Shown here in pieces: positions 18,840-27,557 of a DNA stretch of 64,000 nt (position 1 is its first letter; each line of letters opens with the position of its first letter). The notes under the pieces were generated by a model that saw only the letters and a list, made by a program, of their open reading frames with translations, ran no database searches and was not told the DNA's origin. Made by a program: the position numbers and the translations under genes. Origin of the DNA: an uncultured Holdemanella sp. (GTDB taxonomy: Bacteria > Bacillota_I > Bacilli_A > Erysipelotrichales > Erysipelotrichaceae); contig CAAEDN010000065.1 in the NCBI GenBank assembly GCA_900754615.1, forward strand, positions 14,800 to 78,799, in the 5' to 3' direction.

Positions 18840-19746
18840 TGTTGTCGTTCCTTGTTTTAATGAAGAAGAAGTGCTTTCCATGTTTTATAAAAAGACAAGT
18901 GAAGTATTAAATGAAATAGGTGGAATCACCTATGAATTGTTGTTTGTGGATGATGGATCCAAGGACCACACAAAAGATATATTAAGAGCATTAAGTTTAA
19001 AAGATGAACATTGTGAATTTATTTCTTTTTCTAGAAACTTCGGTAAAGAAGCCGCCATGTTTGCAGGATTAAAAAAATCGAGTGGAGACTATGTTGTGAT
19101 CATGGATGCTGACTTGCAGCATCCTCCTGTATTATTAAAAGAAATGTATAAGGCGGTTAGTGAAGAAGGCTATGATTGTTGTGCAGGAAAAAGAGTAGAC
19201 CGTACGGGAGAAGGTAAGATTCGTAATTTCTTATCGCATACCTTTTATAAAGTGATGCAGAAGATGTGCAAAATGGATATGAGTGATGGTTGTGGAGATT
19301 TTCGTATGATGTCAAGACAAATGGTGGATGCGATTTTGGAATTAAAGGAATATAATCGCTATATGAAAGGATTATTTTCTTTTGTAGGATTTGATACAAA
19401 ATGGATTGAATTTCATAATGTGCAACGAGCAGCAGGCAATTCTAAATGGAATTTCTCTAAACTATTCGCATATGCGATGGATGGTATGTTTTCCTTTTCT
19501 ATAGCACCGATTGTATGGATTGGTAATATTGGAATAGCCATTATGATTTTATCCATTTTAATGGCAATACTAGGCTTGATGATTCATGTGACTTCTATGT
19601 TTCATCTTGTGTGTTTGATACTGTTCTTGAGTGGGCTTCAAATGTTGTTTGTCGCTATTTTAGGTCAATATACGACAAAAGACTATATGGAAAGTAAACA
19701 AAGACCGATCTATATAGTAAAAGAGACTAGCCGAAATTTAAGCTAG
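18826..19746 (+). CDS. CsbB-like polyprenyl-phosphate glycosyltransferase (GT2)
   Basis: This 306-residue GT2 enzyme has an N-terminal catalytic domain with [20 protein letters not shown] and the DADLQHPP metal-binding motif. Two C-terminal membrane helices at about residues 230-290 follow. This is the dolichyl-phosphate-mannose-synthase-like layout of CsbB, GtrB and related proteins. They load a sugar, often GlcNAc in Bacillota, onto undecaprenyl phosphate at the cytoplasmic face. GtrA would then flip the lipid-linked sugar and the YfhO-type protein would transfer it outside. The sugar cannot be read from sequence. The start has AAGGAGG upstream. Confidence 0.92.
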   Translation: MNKISVVVPCFNEEEVLSMFYKKTSEVLNEIGGITYELLFVDDGSKDHTKDILRALSLKDEHCEFISFSRNFGKEAAMFAGLKKSSGDYVVIMDADLQHPPVLLKEMYKAVSEEGYDCCAGKRVDRTGEGKIRNFLSHTFYKVMQKMCKMDMSDGCGDFRMMSRQMVDAILELKEYNRYMKGLFSFVGFDTKWIEFHNVQRAAGNSKWNFSKLFAYAMDGMFSFSIAPIVWIGNIGIAIMILSILMAILGLMIHVTSMFHLVCLILFLSGLQMLFVAILGQYTTKDYMESKQRPIYIVKETSRNLS

Positions 19747-19754
19747 TCTTTTAA
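19724..19754. terminator. Bidirectional terminator between glycosyltransferase and fucosidase genes
   Basis: AGACTAGC / GCTAGTCT forms an 8-bp perfect stem around a 10-base loop. T-rich stretches occur on both sides, overlapping the 3' ends of both convergent genes. Confidence 0.8.
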
Positions 19755-20984
19755 TGTGATTTCAATCACCGTGTCAATTGAATCTGGACAATGGTGTGAA
19801 TTGGAATCAATATGGATAAATGTATAGTCAGGAAAACTTTCGGCGTTCCAAGGCGTTTGAATTTTGATTTGAGAATGATCAGACAATCTTCTTATGCTTT
19901 GGATTTTTTCTTTTTTGATTTTAACAGGTATATCAAAAATACTCTCATCTAGAATATGCGCATAGATTATATTTCCCCTTTGTGTATATCGTCCCCATTC
20001 CGGTTTTTCTAATTCACATTTTGTACATCCATAAATAGAATCTTGGTTCAGTTTCATCCATTCCCTGATTTCATTCAATACCTGGATAGATTCTTTAGGA
20101 AACTGACCTCTGGCATTTGGTCCTACATTTAAAATCATGTTTCCACCTTTAGATACACACTCAACTAGAGTACGAATGATTAGCTTAGCCGATTTATAAT
20201 TTGTGTCCTTTGCGCAATATCCCCAATGTTCATTCATAGTGATACAAGCTTCCCAGGGTACTGCAAGACCTTGTGGTGGAATCATTTGTTCGGGTGAGGT
20301 AAAATCACCGGCTGTAAAACTAGGATGAGCATCCATAATGGTTCCTGGATGTACGCCATCTCCTTCTAGACGATTGTCGATGATCATATCTGGTTGGTAA
20401 GTTCTTGCCATAGATACGATTTTGTGGGCATCCCACACATCTTTTGTCATGTTGTCATAAGAAAAGTCAAACCACATGATATCGAGTTTTCCATAGTTTG
20501 TAAGTAATTCTTTGATTTGAGTATGCATATAATTTAAATAATTTGAAAAACAAATCGGTTTATCATATTCTGGATTATTTCTTTCAGGATGATGCTTATC
20601 ATTGTAGTGAGGATAGTCAGGATGATGCCAATCAAGCAGGGAATAATAAAGACCTACCTTTAATCCTTCTTCTCTAAATGCATCTAGAAATTCTTTGACG
20701 TAATCTTTATTTGCCTTCCAATCTGTAGTTTGCGTATCAAACATACAATATCCATCATGATGTTTGGCAGTCATTACGGCATATTTCATACCGGCTGCTT
20801 TGGCCAATTTAGCCCATTGGTGTGGATCAAATAGATCTGGATCAAATTCATTCGCAAAAGGAATATAATCCTCTTCTTTCATTTCTTCGTTGCTTCTTAC
20901 CCATTCGCCTCGTGCACAAATGGCATAGATTCCCCAATGAATGAAAAGTCCGAATCTGGATTGTTGAAACTCTGTAATATTCAT
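19743..20984 (-). CDS. Alpha-L-fucosidase, GH29 family
   Basis: This 413-residue glycoside hydrolase has the GH29 landmarks: [11 protein letters not shown] near the N-terminus, [31 protein letters not shown] and the [12 protein letters not shown] segment whose Asp is the expected nucleophile. [15 protein letters not shown] completes the barrel. No signal peptide is visible, so it probably acts in the cytoplasm on imported fuco-oligosaccharides, as in mucin or milk-glycan users. I chose ATG 20984 because AAAGGAGG lies 6 bases upstream; the open frame extends 17 codons further. It follows the SRAP gene by 10 bases on the same strand, an unusual pairing. Confidence 0.93.
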   Translation of the reverse strand: MNITEFQQSRFGLFIHWGIYAICARGEWVRSNEEMKEEDYIPFANEFDPDLFDPHQWAKLAKAAGMKYAVMTAKHHDGYCMFDTQTTDWKANKDYVKEFLDAFREEGLKVGLYYSLLDWHHPDYPHYNDKHHPERNNPEYDKPICFSNYLNYMHTQIKELLTNYGKLDIMWFDFSYDNMTKDVWDAHKIVSMARTYQPDMIIDNRLEGDGVHPGTIMDAHPSFTAGDFTSPEQMIPPQGLAVPWEACITMNEHWGYCAKDTNYKSAKLIIRTLVECVSKGGNMILNVGPNARGQFPKESIQVLNEIREWMKLNQDSIYGCTKCELEKPEWGRYTQRGNIIYAHILDESIFDIPVKIKKEKIQSIRRLSDHSQIKIQTPWNAESFPDYTFIHIDSNSHHCPDSIDTVIEITLKD

Positions 20985-20994
20985 AATGCCTCCT

Positions 20995-21486
20995 TTAGAA
21001 AAGTGGTTCTTGTAGCTGCTTTGTTTGAAGTGCAATGCCTGGTTTTGACAAGATTTCCTTGGTTTTAGAAATATCCTTTAGCCAAGGATCTATGTCTTCT
21101 TTTTCAAGTATGACTGGCATTCGAGAATGCACAGGTTTTACATATGCATTGGCATTTGTAGTAATAATGACAAGGTGATTATCAATAAGAATTCCCGCAA
21201 AATAGAGAATGTGGTCGCAAAAAAATTCCACTTTATTTTTACCGGAATTCCATTCGTAAAAGCTTCCCGCAGGCACGATACAGTGCATGGAATCTTTGAA
21301 TAAAGGCTTTTCTAAAAGTGTTTCTTGTCTGGCATTCAAAATTAAATTGTTGGTTTTATACCCAAATGGCACCATTTTCTTTTGGTTTCGAGTAAGTACA
21401 AGACATTTGTCACTTGGATGAATGTCTTTTTCTTCTAAACCAAAGGCTTTGGCTACTTTAGGTGTATATCGAAAGCTTGTACACAT
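20995..21486 (-). CDS. SRAP domain DNA-protein crosslinking protein (YedK/HMCES family)
   Basis: This 163-residue protein starts Met-Cys, and Cys2 is the family's catalytic residue that crosslinks to abasic sites in single-stranded DNA. The other motifs are present: [19 protein letters not shown] with the catalytic Glu, and VHSRMPVIL with the catalytic His. It is shorter than typical members of about 200 residues. Because Cys2 must follow the initiator, the start at 21486 is fixed. No Shine-Dalgarno site precedes it; TATACT on the minus strand ends 6 bases before the ATG, so translation may begin on a leaderless mRNA. It is divergent from the flavoprotein operon. Confidence 0.93.
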   Translation of the reverse strand: MCTSFRYTPKVAKAFGLEEKDIHPSDKCLVLTRNQKKMVPFGYKTNNLILNARQETLLEKPLFKDSMHCIVPAGSFYEWNSGKNKVEFFCDHILYFAGILIDNHLVIITTNANAYVKPVHSRMPVILEKEDIDPWLKDISKTKEILSKPGIALQTKQLQEPLF

Positions 21487-21492
21487 ACTAGA

Positions 21493-21498
21493 AGTATA
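21493..21498 (-). promoter_or_regulatory. Candidate -10 of the SRAP gene, giving a leaderless transcript
   Basis: TATACT on the minus strand is followed by only 6 bases (TCTAGT) and then the ATG at 21486. A TTCTTA at 21516-21521, 17 bases upstream, is a weak -35. Transcription from this element would begin at or next to the start codon. Confidence 0.45.
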
Positions 21499-21511
21499 TC
21501 ATAAGGAAGAG

Positions 21512-21563
21512 ATTGTAAGAAATTGTAAAATTGTAATGAAAATAAATGTAAGCGTGATATAAT
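21512..21563 (+). promoter_or_regulatory. Promoter of the flavoprotein operon with three ATTGTAA repeats
   Basis: TATAAT at 21558-21563, preceded by TG at 21555-21556, forms a good extended -10. Three ATTGTAA copies start at 21512, 21522 and 21530, just upstream of where a -35 would be, which is otherwise weak. Confidence 0.55.
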
Positions 21564-21594
21564 CGTATTATATTTGATAGGAAGAAGGGAATAT

Positions 21595-23532
21595 ATGTCA
21601 AAGTGGCCATATGAAAATGAAATTGGACAAACCCAAGAAGACTGTTGTGATGTACTTGTTTTAGGCGGAGGACTTGCTGGTTGTTATTCGGCAATCGCAG
21701 CAGCTCGTAAGGGGAAGTCTGTTATATTGGTTGAAAAAGGTTCAACAGAAAGAAGTGGATCTGCAGGAAGTGGATTTGATCATTGGGAATCAGCTTGTAC
21801 AAATCCATGTTCTGAAGTAACACCGGAAGAAATTGCGCATGCCTACATTGATGAACAATCGAAATACAGTAATGGAATTGGACATTATATAGAGTGTCGT
21901 GAAGGGTATGATCGATTATTGGATATGGAGTCTTTTGGAGGAAAGATTCGTGATACTGAAAATGAATTTGAAGGTGCACCATTTCGTGATGAAAAGACAA
22001 AGTTAATGTTTGCGTATGACTATAAAAATAAGTTTACACTTCGTGTCTGGGGAAGTACTTTTAAACCGGCTTTATATAAGGAATTAAAAAAATTAGGTGT
22101 AAAAATATATGATCGAGTTGAGGCAACAGGACTATTAACGGCAGTTGTGGATGGAAAGAAATGTGGGATTGGTGCGATGGGAATGCATACGCGTACAGGT
22201 AAATTTTATGTATTCAAATCAAAAACAACGATTCTTACTATGTCTAGACCGGCTCGTGTTTGGTTGTTTGATTCGGATTTAACAGGTCTTTGTGAATTTA
22301 GGCCTTTTCAAAGTATTGGCTCAGGCCATGCGATGGGATATCGTGCAGGTGTTGAATTTACAATGATGGAAAAAAGTGTGAAGGCTGAATTTAGTGCTTC
22401 TGGAAGAAGCTTTCCACCTTATGGAACAGGAAATAACCATAATACATGGTATGCAGCTACGATGGTAGATGCACGTGGTAAAGAAATTCCTTATGTGGAT
22501 CGTGATGGAAATGAGTTAAAAACGGTTTTAGATCGATATATGCCAGCGCCAGGACAGAAATTTTTCTTAAAGGGCGGTGTCATTGATGAGGCAAAATATG
22601 AATATCGCGGTCCTGAAACCTTAGATTTCGAAGAATTGATGAAGCGAGGCTATAAACTTCCTTTCTATGCAGACCTATCGAAAATGCCAGATTATGAACG
22701 ACGTGTGATTTGGGGTATGATGGTTGGTGAAGAAGGAAAGACAAAAGTACCAATCTTGAAGTATTATACAGAAAAAGGTTTTGATCCGACAAAACACATT
22801 CTTCAAAGTTATGGTACAGGATGGCAATCTGCCAACTTCTTGGATCAAGAAAGACAATTGTTTGGAGCACCTGGAGGTATTATTACCGATTGGAATTTAA
22901 TGACGAATGTAGAAGGAATCTATGCGGCAGGAGATCAATTGTATGCATCAGACTGTTGCGGATATGCATGTGCAACAGGTTATTACGCAGGAAGAAAAGC
23001 AGCAGATGCTTGTGATAATAAAGAAATTGTAGATTATGATGTAATGGATGTAGAAGCAGAAAAGAAACGTTTATATGCACCTTTATATGTTGAAAATGGT
23101 ATGCATTGGAAAGAATTGAATGCAGCCATTGCGAAGTGTATGCAGAATTATTGTGGTGGAATTAAGTGTGAAGATTTATTGCAGGAAGGCTTATCTTTAT
23201 TAAATACATATGAAAATGAGATGGTTCCACAATTGTCTTGTACAAATCCACATGATTTAATGCGTACACATGAAGTGCTCGATATTTTACAGGTCGCAAA
23301 AATGATTATGCAAGCTTGTCTATTTAGAAAATCAAGCAGTGATGAGCTTCATTTTTATCGTAGTGATTATCCTAAAAAAGATCCTGAACAAGATCGTTGT
23401 TTTATCACGATTCGTCAAGAAAATGGTAAGGCGGTTCGTGGTGAAATACCTCTAGATTATTATGGGGATATTCAAACGGAATATGAAAAACGCAATCAGG
23501 ATTATATAAGGGAGGTTTCACATGGAGTTTAA
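21595..23532 (+). CDS. FAD-binding oxidoreductase, AprA/fumarate reductase-like
   Basis: This 645-residue flavoprotein has an N-terminal dinucleotide fold (VLVLGGGLAGCYSAIAAARKGKSVILVEKG). It is laid out like the alpha subunit of adenylylsulfate reductase and fumarate-reductase flavoproteins, including GSGHAMGYRAGVEF and an FAD-binding end near EGIYAAGDQ. No signal peptide is present. The gene overlaps a small two-cluster ferredoxin gene by 11 bases, so the pair probably forms a cytoplasmic flavin/iron-sulfur complex resembling AprAB. No sulfate-activation or sulfite-reduction genes are nearby, and the substrate is unknown. I chose ATG 21595 behind AGAAGGGA. It heads a five-gene operon ending near 27471. 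Confidence 0.8.
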   Translation: MSKWPYENEIGQTQEDCCDVLVLGGGLAGCYSAIAAARKGKSVILVEKGSTERSGSAGSGFDHWESACTNPCSEVTPEEIAHAYIDEQSKYSNGIGHYIECREGYDRLLDMESFGGKIRDTENEFEGAPFRDEKTKLMFAYDYKNKFTLRVWGSTFKPALYKELKKLGVKIYDRVEATGLLTAVVDGKKCGIGAMGMHTRTGKFYVFKSKTTILTMSRPARVWLFDSDLTGLCEFRPFQSIGSGHAMGYRAGVEFTMMEKSVKAEFSASGRSFPPYGTGNNHNTWYAATMVDARGKEIPYVDRDGNELKTVLDRYMPAPGQKFFLKGGVIDEAKYEYRGPETLDFEELMKRGYKLPFYADLSKMPDYERRVIWGMMVGEEGKTKVPILKYYTEKGFDPTKHILQSYGTGWQSANFLDQERQLFGAPGGIITDWNLMTNVEGIYAAGDQLYASDCCGYACATGYYAGRKAADACDNKEIVDYDVMDVEAEKKRLYAPLYVENGMHWKELNAAIAKCMQNYCGGIKCEDLLQEGLSLLNTYENEMVPQLSCTNPHDLMRTHEVLDILQVAKMIMQACLFRKSSSDELHFYRSDYPKKDPEQDRCFITIRQENGKAVRGEIPLDYYGDIQTEYEKRNQDYIREVSHGV

Positions 23533-23776
23533 TTTTGAAAAACAATTATGCAGTGTAAAACCAATTACTTTTGATGAAGATAAATGTATTGGTTGTAATC
23601 GCTGTGTCAATATTTGTCAGTGTGACATTTTAATGCCAGGAAAACCACCAATCGTTGCATATCCTGGTGAGTGTTATTACTGTGGTAGCTGTGTCATGGT
23701 GTGTCCAAAGGATGCAATTCATTTAGAGCATCCATTAATGAATAGAGCTAAATTTGTGCCGGTAAAAGGAGAGTGA
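23522..23776 (+). CDS. 4Fe-4S ferredoxin, AprB-like partner subunit
   Basis: This 84-residue protein has two cluster motifs: CIGCNRCVNICQCD, then CYYCGSCVMVCP. Each provides CxxCxxC plus a distal Cys, giving two [4Fe-4S] clusters. The order matches a bacterial 2[4Fe-4S] ferredoxin and the core of AprB, though it lacks the longer AprB C-terminal tail. Its start lies inside the flavoprotein gene, with GGGAGG upstream, so the two are translationally coupled and probably form one electron-transfer complex. Confidence 0.88.
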   Translation: MEFNFEKQLCSVKPITFDEDKCIGCNRCVNICQCDILMPGKPPIVAYPGECYYCGSCVMVCPKDAIHLEHPLMNRAKFVPVKGE

Positions 23777-23781
23777 TGGTT

Positions 23782-25476
23782 ATGAAAATCAAAAAAGCAG
23801 GGGCGTTATCGTTGAGTTTATTATTGGGACTTAGTGGTTGTGCAAGTGGTACACAATCAGAGTCTAATGAAAAAACATTGACAGTTGGAACAAGTCAAGA
23901 AATGAGTGGTGTATTTTCACCGTTATATTATTTGTCTGGTTTTGATGGAGATGTTATTAATTTGATCTATCAAGGCATGTTGAAATATGATGCGAAGAGT
24001 GAATTAAATCCAGACTTGGCAAAGGAAATGCCTACAGTAAGTGAGGATGGAAAGACAGTCACTTTTAAATTGAAAAAGGGGGTTAAATTTAGTGATGGAA
24101 CTAAGTTTACATCAAGTGATGTAAAATACACATTTACAGTTTTATCCGATCCAAGTTATACAGGTTATTTATCAACGGTTCCAAGTAATATTGAAGGATA
24201 TGAAGATTATTATAGTGGAGATGCAAAGGAATTAACAGGTATTGAAACACCAGATGATTATACAGTTGTATTCCATTTATCAAGTCCAATGATTGATGCG
24301 GTTAGTACACTTGGTACGCAGCCAATTTGTTCGGATGAACAATTTAATTATGAGAAGGGTCATACAAAGAAGATTGAAAAGAAATCAGGAGAACCTATTG
24401 GTACAGGTGCTTATAAGTTGAAGTCTTTTGATAAATCAAAGGGAGCTACTTTTGTGAAGAATGATCAATTTGATTTTAAAGACGGTGAATATGATGTAGA
24501 TCGTATTATCATTAAGAAAACAGATTCATCTACAGAACTATCTGAATTGAAGAAAGGAAACTTGGATCTTCTTCCAGCTAATATTGAACAGTCTAAGATT
24601 GGTCAGGCTAGCTTGGATAAAAATTTAAAAGTGTCTAGCTATAAAACAGCTGGAGAAGGCTTCTTAGGTTTTAACTGTGCAAGTGGAACAACAAAAGATC
24701 AAGCAGTTCGCCAGGCTTTGGCATATGCGATTGATCGTGAGTCTTTTGTGGATAACTTCTTTAAATATGAAGAGGCTAGTGATGAAGTGAAGAAAGATTT
24801 GATTGGTTATGTTCCAGAAGTATATTGGAATCCAGTTAGTAATTTAGTGGGAAGTTATGTGACTGGAGATGAAACGTTAGAAGGATTGACTGTATATCGT
24901 TATGATTTAGAAAAGGCCAAACAAATTCTTGAGGATGCTGGATGGAAAGTCGGTAGTGATGGAATTCGTGAAAAGGATGGTCAAAAGCTTGAAGTTAAAT
25001 TCTTGGTTAGTGTAGATGTTCCTGCTTTGGAAACTTTGATTCCAATGTTTAAAAAATCTTGGTCAGAAATTGGTATAGATTTAAAACAATCTAGCGTTGA
25101 TTATAATACGGTTTTATCAACAATTAGTGATGATGCACAAGTGGATGATTGGAGTATTTACTTTGTGTCTTCTAGCTATCAAGGTGTTATTGATACGGAT
25201 TCAAATACAACTTTGGCAACTAAAAATCCATACAACTTCTCTCGTATTCAAGATGAAGAATTGGATAACGATTTAAAGGCTGGTTTAAACACAAGTAGTG
25301 AAGAAGAATCCAAAGAATATTATTCAAAGGCAATGATTCGTGAAAATGAATTGGTTCCTTATTTCCCATTGTATGGTACTAAAGCATTTAACTTATATTC
25401 TAAGCGTGTTTCTGGATTAACAACAGGTCCTGTTTGTATTTGGTCGCAGGCAATGAAAGATGTAAAATTAAAATAG
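23782..25476 (+). CDS. Family 5 solute-binding lipoprotein (OppA/DppA-like), paralogue 1
   Basis: This protein of about 564 residues has a lipoprotein signal peptide with lipobox LGLSGC. The family 5 substrate-binding fold follows, with typical segments GVKFSDGTKFTSSDVKYTF and DPSYTGYL. It is closely related to two other lipoproteins in this window; the shared GIETPDDYTVVFHL and STLGTQ segments make this obvious. Family 5 proteins usually deliver peptides or nickel to an ABC permease, but no permease or ATPase gene is present here. Start choice is uncertain: ATG 23782 gives the cleanest signal peptide, while ATG 23776 is closer to the AAGGAGA site. It lies between the ferredoxin and an M42 peptidase. 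Confidence 0.9.
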   Translation: MKIKKAGALSLSLLLGLSGCASGTQSESNEKTLTVGTSQEMSGVFSPLYYLSGFDGDVINLIYQGMLKYDAKSELNPDLAKEMPTVSEDGKTVTFKLKKGVKFSDGTKFTSSDVKYTFTVLSDPSYTGYLSTVPSNIEGYEDYYSGDAKELTGIETPDDYTVVFHLSSPMIDAVSTLGTQPICSDEQFNYEKGHTKKIEKKSGEPIGTGAYKLKSFDKSKGATFVKNDQFDFKDGEYDVDRIIIKKTDSSTELSELKKGNLDLLPANIEQSKIGQASLDKNLKVSSYKTAGEGFLGFNCASGTTKDQAVRQALAYAIDRESFVDNFFKYEEASDEVKKDLIGYVPEVYWNPVSNLVGSYVTGDETLEGLTVYRYDLEKAKQILEDAGWKVGSDGIREKDGQKLEVKFLVSVDVPALETLIPMFKKSWSEIGIDLKQSSVDYNTVLSTISDDAQVDDWSIYFVSSSYQGVIDTDSNTTLATKNPYNFSRIQDEELDNDLKAGLNTSSEEESKEYYSKAMIRENELVPYFPLYGTKAFNLYSKRVSGLTTGPVCIWSQAMKDVKLK

Positions 25477-25489
25477 AGGTGCAGAAAAT

Positions 25490-26488
25490 ATGGAATTATT
25501 TAAAAAGTTAACGCAGCTTCATGGTGTCAGTGGTTACGAAAGAGAAGTTCGTGCCTATATAAAAGAAAAAGTACAAGGTTATGCCGATGAGATTATTGAA
25601 GATGCGATTGGAAATTTGATTGTTTATAAAAAAGGTACAGGTGTAAATAAAAAGAAAGTAATGCTTTGTGCACATATGGATGAGATTGGTTTACAGGTTA
25701 TCAAAATTGAACAAGATGGACGTATCATGGTGAAATCCATGGGATGTTCATGGATGTATACGACATATCAATCTAGAGTTCGTTTCCGTAATGGGACGAT
25801 TGGGATTGTCGCAAGTCGTGTGCGTCCAGAAGACTTGAATGGTCAATTCACAAATCTTTATGTCGATATTGGTGTTTCTAGTAAAGAAGAAGTTTTAAAG
25901 TATGTGGATGTAGGAGATGTTGCCATTTATGAAGGTCCATATGAAGAATTGGCAGGAGATTTTGTGACGGCTAAAGCGATTGATGATCGTGTTGGTTGTT
26001 ATATGCAGCTAAAGACATTGATGGAGAAAGAATCATTCTATAATGATGCTTACTTTGTGTTCACTGTACAAGAGGAAGTAGGTTGTCGTGGTTCTCAAGT
26101 AACGGCACATCGTATTCAACCAGATATTGGTGTAGCTGTAGATGTGACTCCAGGTATGGATCATCCAGGAGATCTTGAAGGAAATAATACACCTGGAAAT
26201 GGTACGGCTATTAAGATCAGCGATACGTCGGTTATTTGTGATGAATATTTAGTTGAAAAAATGATTGGATGTGCCAAACGTGATGGCATTCCTTTCCAAA
26301 AAGATGTGATTTATGTTGGGGGAACAGATGCGAGTTCTATGAACTTAAGTAATGATGGCGTGAAGGCTTGTGCTGTAAGTGTTGTTACTCGTTATACACA
26401 TGGACCGAATGCAATCGTGAATAAAAAGGATATTCGTGCTTCTATTGATTTATTGAAGGCATTTTTAGATGAGGAGTTTGAATTCTAA
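25490..26488 (+). CDS. M42 family metallo-aminopeptidase
   Basis: This 332-residue cytoplasmic peptidase has the M42 dimetal site: CAHMDEIG (His-x-Asp), AKAIDDRVGCY, QEEVGCRGSQ (catalytic Glu-Glu), AVDVTPG and YTHGPNA. Related enzymes form dodecameric tetrahedral assemblies that trim peptides from the N-terminus; some are glutamyl aminopeptidases or endoglucanase-named homologues. It sits 13 bases after a peptide-type solute-binding protein gene and shares TAATG with the dehydrogenase, suggesting that imported peptides are processed here. GAGGTG precedes the start. Confidence 0.92.
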   Translation: MELFKKLTQLHGVSGYEREVRAYIKEKVQGYADEIIEDAIGNLIVYKKGTGVNKKKVMLCAHMDEIGLQVIKIEQDGRIMVKSMGCSWMYTTYQSRVRFRNGTIGIVASRVRPEDLNGQFTNLYVDIGVSSKEEVLKYVDVGDVAIYEGPYEELAGDFVTAKAIDDRVGCYMQLKTLMEKESFYNDAYFVFTVQEEVGCRGSQVTAHRIQPDIGVAVDVTPGMDHPGDLEGNNTPGNGTAIKISDTSVICDEYLVEKMIGCAKRDGIPFQKDVIYVGGTDASSMNLSNDGVKACAVSVVTRYTHGPNAIVNKKDIRASIDLLKAFLDEEFEF

Positions 26489-27471
26489 TGAAAATCATTG
26501 CGTTTGGTGTTCGTGAAGATGAAGTATGTTTCATGGATCCAGTTGCCAAAAAATTAAATATTGATGTTGAAATTCATGCGGAACATTTAAATATGGAAAC
26601 GGTGCATTGGGCCAAAGGCTTTGATGCCGTAAGCATTGTAGGTGTATGTCAGGCAGATCGAGATATTTTAAAGATTCTTTCGGGTTATGGAATTAAGGCT
26701 TTATCAACGCGTACAATTGGATATGATCAAATTGATTTAGAGGCAGCTAGTGAATATGGTATTAAAGTTGCGAATGTTTCGTATTCACCCGATTGTGTAG
26801 CGGACTTTACCATTCTTTTGATGTTAGCTTTAACGCGTCGTTTTGCACATATGTTAGAAAGAAGTCGATGTATGGATTATTCTTTACATGGAATTCAAGG
26901 TAAAGAAATGCACAACTTAACTGTAGGTATTATTGGCTTAGGAAGAATTGGATCTTGTGTGGCTCGTGATTTAAAGGGGTTTGGATGTAATATTCAAGCC
27001 TATACAGATTATCCTAGAGATGATCAAAAGGATTTAGTAGAATTTGTAGATTTTGATACTTTGATCAAAACGAGTGACATCATTACGCTTCATATGCCTT
27101 TGACAGATCAAAATCGTTATATGATCAATGCGGATGTCATCAAAAAGATGAAGCCGGGCGTGTTGATTATTAATACATCTCGTGGAGAAATTATTGATAC
27201 AAATGCGTTGATTGAAGGAATTGAAAATGGCATCATTGGTGGTGCGGGTATAGATTCTTTTGAAAATGAGCAGGAAGTTATTCATATTGACCATAACTAT
27301 AATGTCATCAAGAATCGAGACTTATTGATATTAAAAGCCTATCCTAATGTCATTGTGACACCACATGCAGCCTTTTATACAGATCAAGTGTCTTATGATA
27401 TGGTGCATTGTTCATTGGAAAGTCTAAAGAATTTAGTCAATAATCAAGAATGTAGATATCAATTAAACTAA
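26488..27471 (+). CDS. D-isomer-specific 2-hydroxyacid dehydrogenase (D-lactate dehydrogenase/VanH-like)
   Basis: This 327-residue NAD-dependent oxidoreductase has the substrate-binding Arg in STRTIGYDQIDL, the Rossmann loop IIGLGRIGSCVARDL, and NTSRGEIIDTNAL with the second catalytic Arg. The acid-base His is in VTPHAAFYT. It interconverts a 2-keto acid and a D-2-hydroxy acid; whether that is lactate or an amino-acid-derived keto acid cannot be told. It begins within the stop of the peptidase gene (TAATG). Its place in an operon with a peptidase and an uptake lipoprotein fits reductive amino acid catabolism, which is an inference. Confidence 0.92.
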   Translation: MKIIAFGVREDEVCFMDPVAKKLNIDVEIHAEHLNMETVHWAKGFDAVSIVGVCQADRDILKILSGYGIKALSTRTIGYDQIDLEAASEYGIKVANVSYSPDCVADFTILLMLALTRRFAHMLERSRCMDYSLHGIQGKEMHNLTVGIIGLGRIGSCVARDLKGFGCNIQAYTDYPRDDQKDLVEFVDFDTLIKTSDIITLHMPLTDQNRYMINADVIKKMKPGVLIINTSRGEIIDTNALIEGIENGIIGGAGIDSFENEQEVIHIDHNYNVIKNRDLLILKAYPNVIVTPHAAFYTDQVSYDMVHCSLESLKNLVNNQECRYQLN

Positions 27472-27497
27472 GGACAAGAGAAATCTTGTTCTTTTAT
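27472..27497 (+). terminator. Terminator of the flavoprotein-dehydrogenase operon
   Basis: GGACAAGA / TCTTGTTC pairs around a GAAA tetraloop and is followed by TTTTATTTT. Confidence 0.8.
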
Positions 27498-27507
27498 TTT
27501 CTTTATG

Positions 27508-27545
27508 GTTAGAGTATACTAACTGTATAGTTAGATACGACTAAC
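27508..27545 (+). promoter_or_regulatory. Four-half-site operator array of the ABC exporter operon
   Basis: GTTAG, CTAAC, GTTAG and CTAAC lie at 27508, 27519, 27530 and 27541. All are separated by 6 bases, giving an exact 11-bp period. TATACT at 27515-27520 or TATAGT at 27526-27531 would be a -10 buried in the array, so a bound repressor would block transcription. No regulator gene is adjacent. Confidence 0.65.
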
Positions 27546-27557
27546 ATGAGAATGATT

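Noticed and set aside
21547..21560. Half-match to a cre site (TGTAAGCG) at the flavoprotein promoter
   Set aside because: The second half does not fit the consensus, so catabolite control is not supported.
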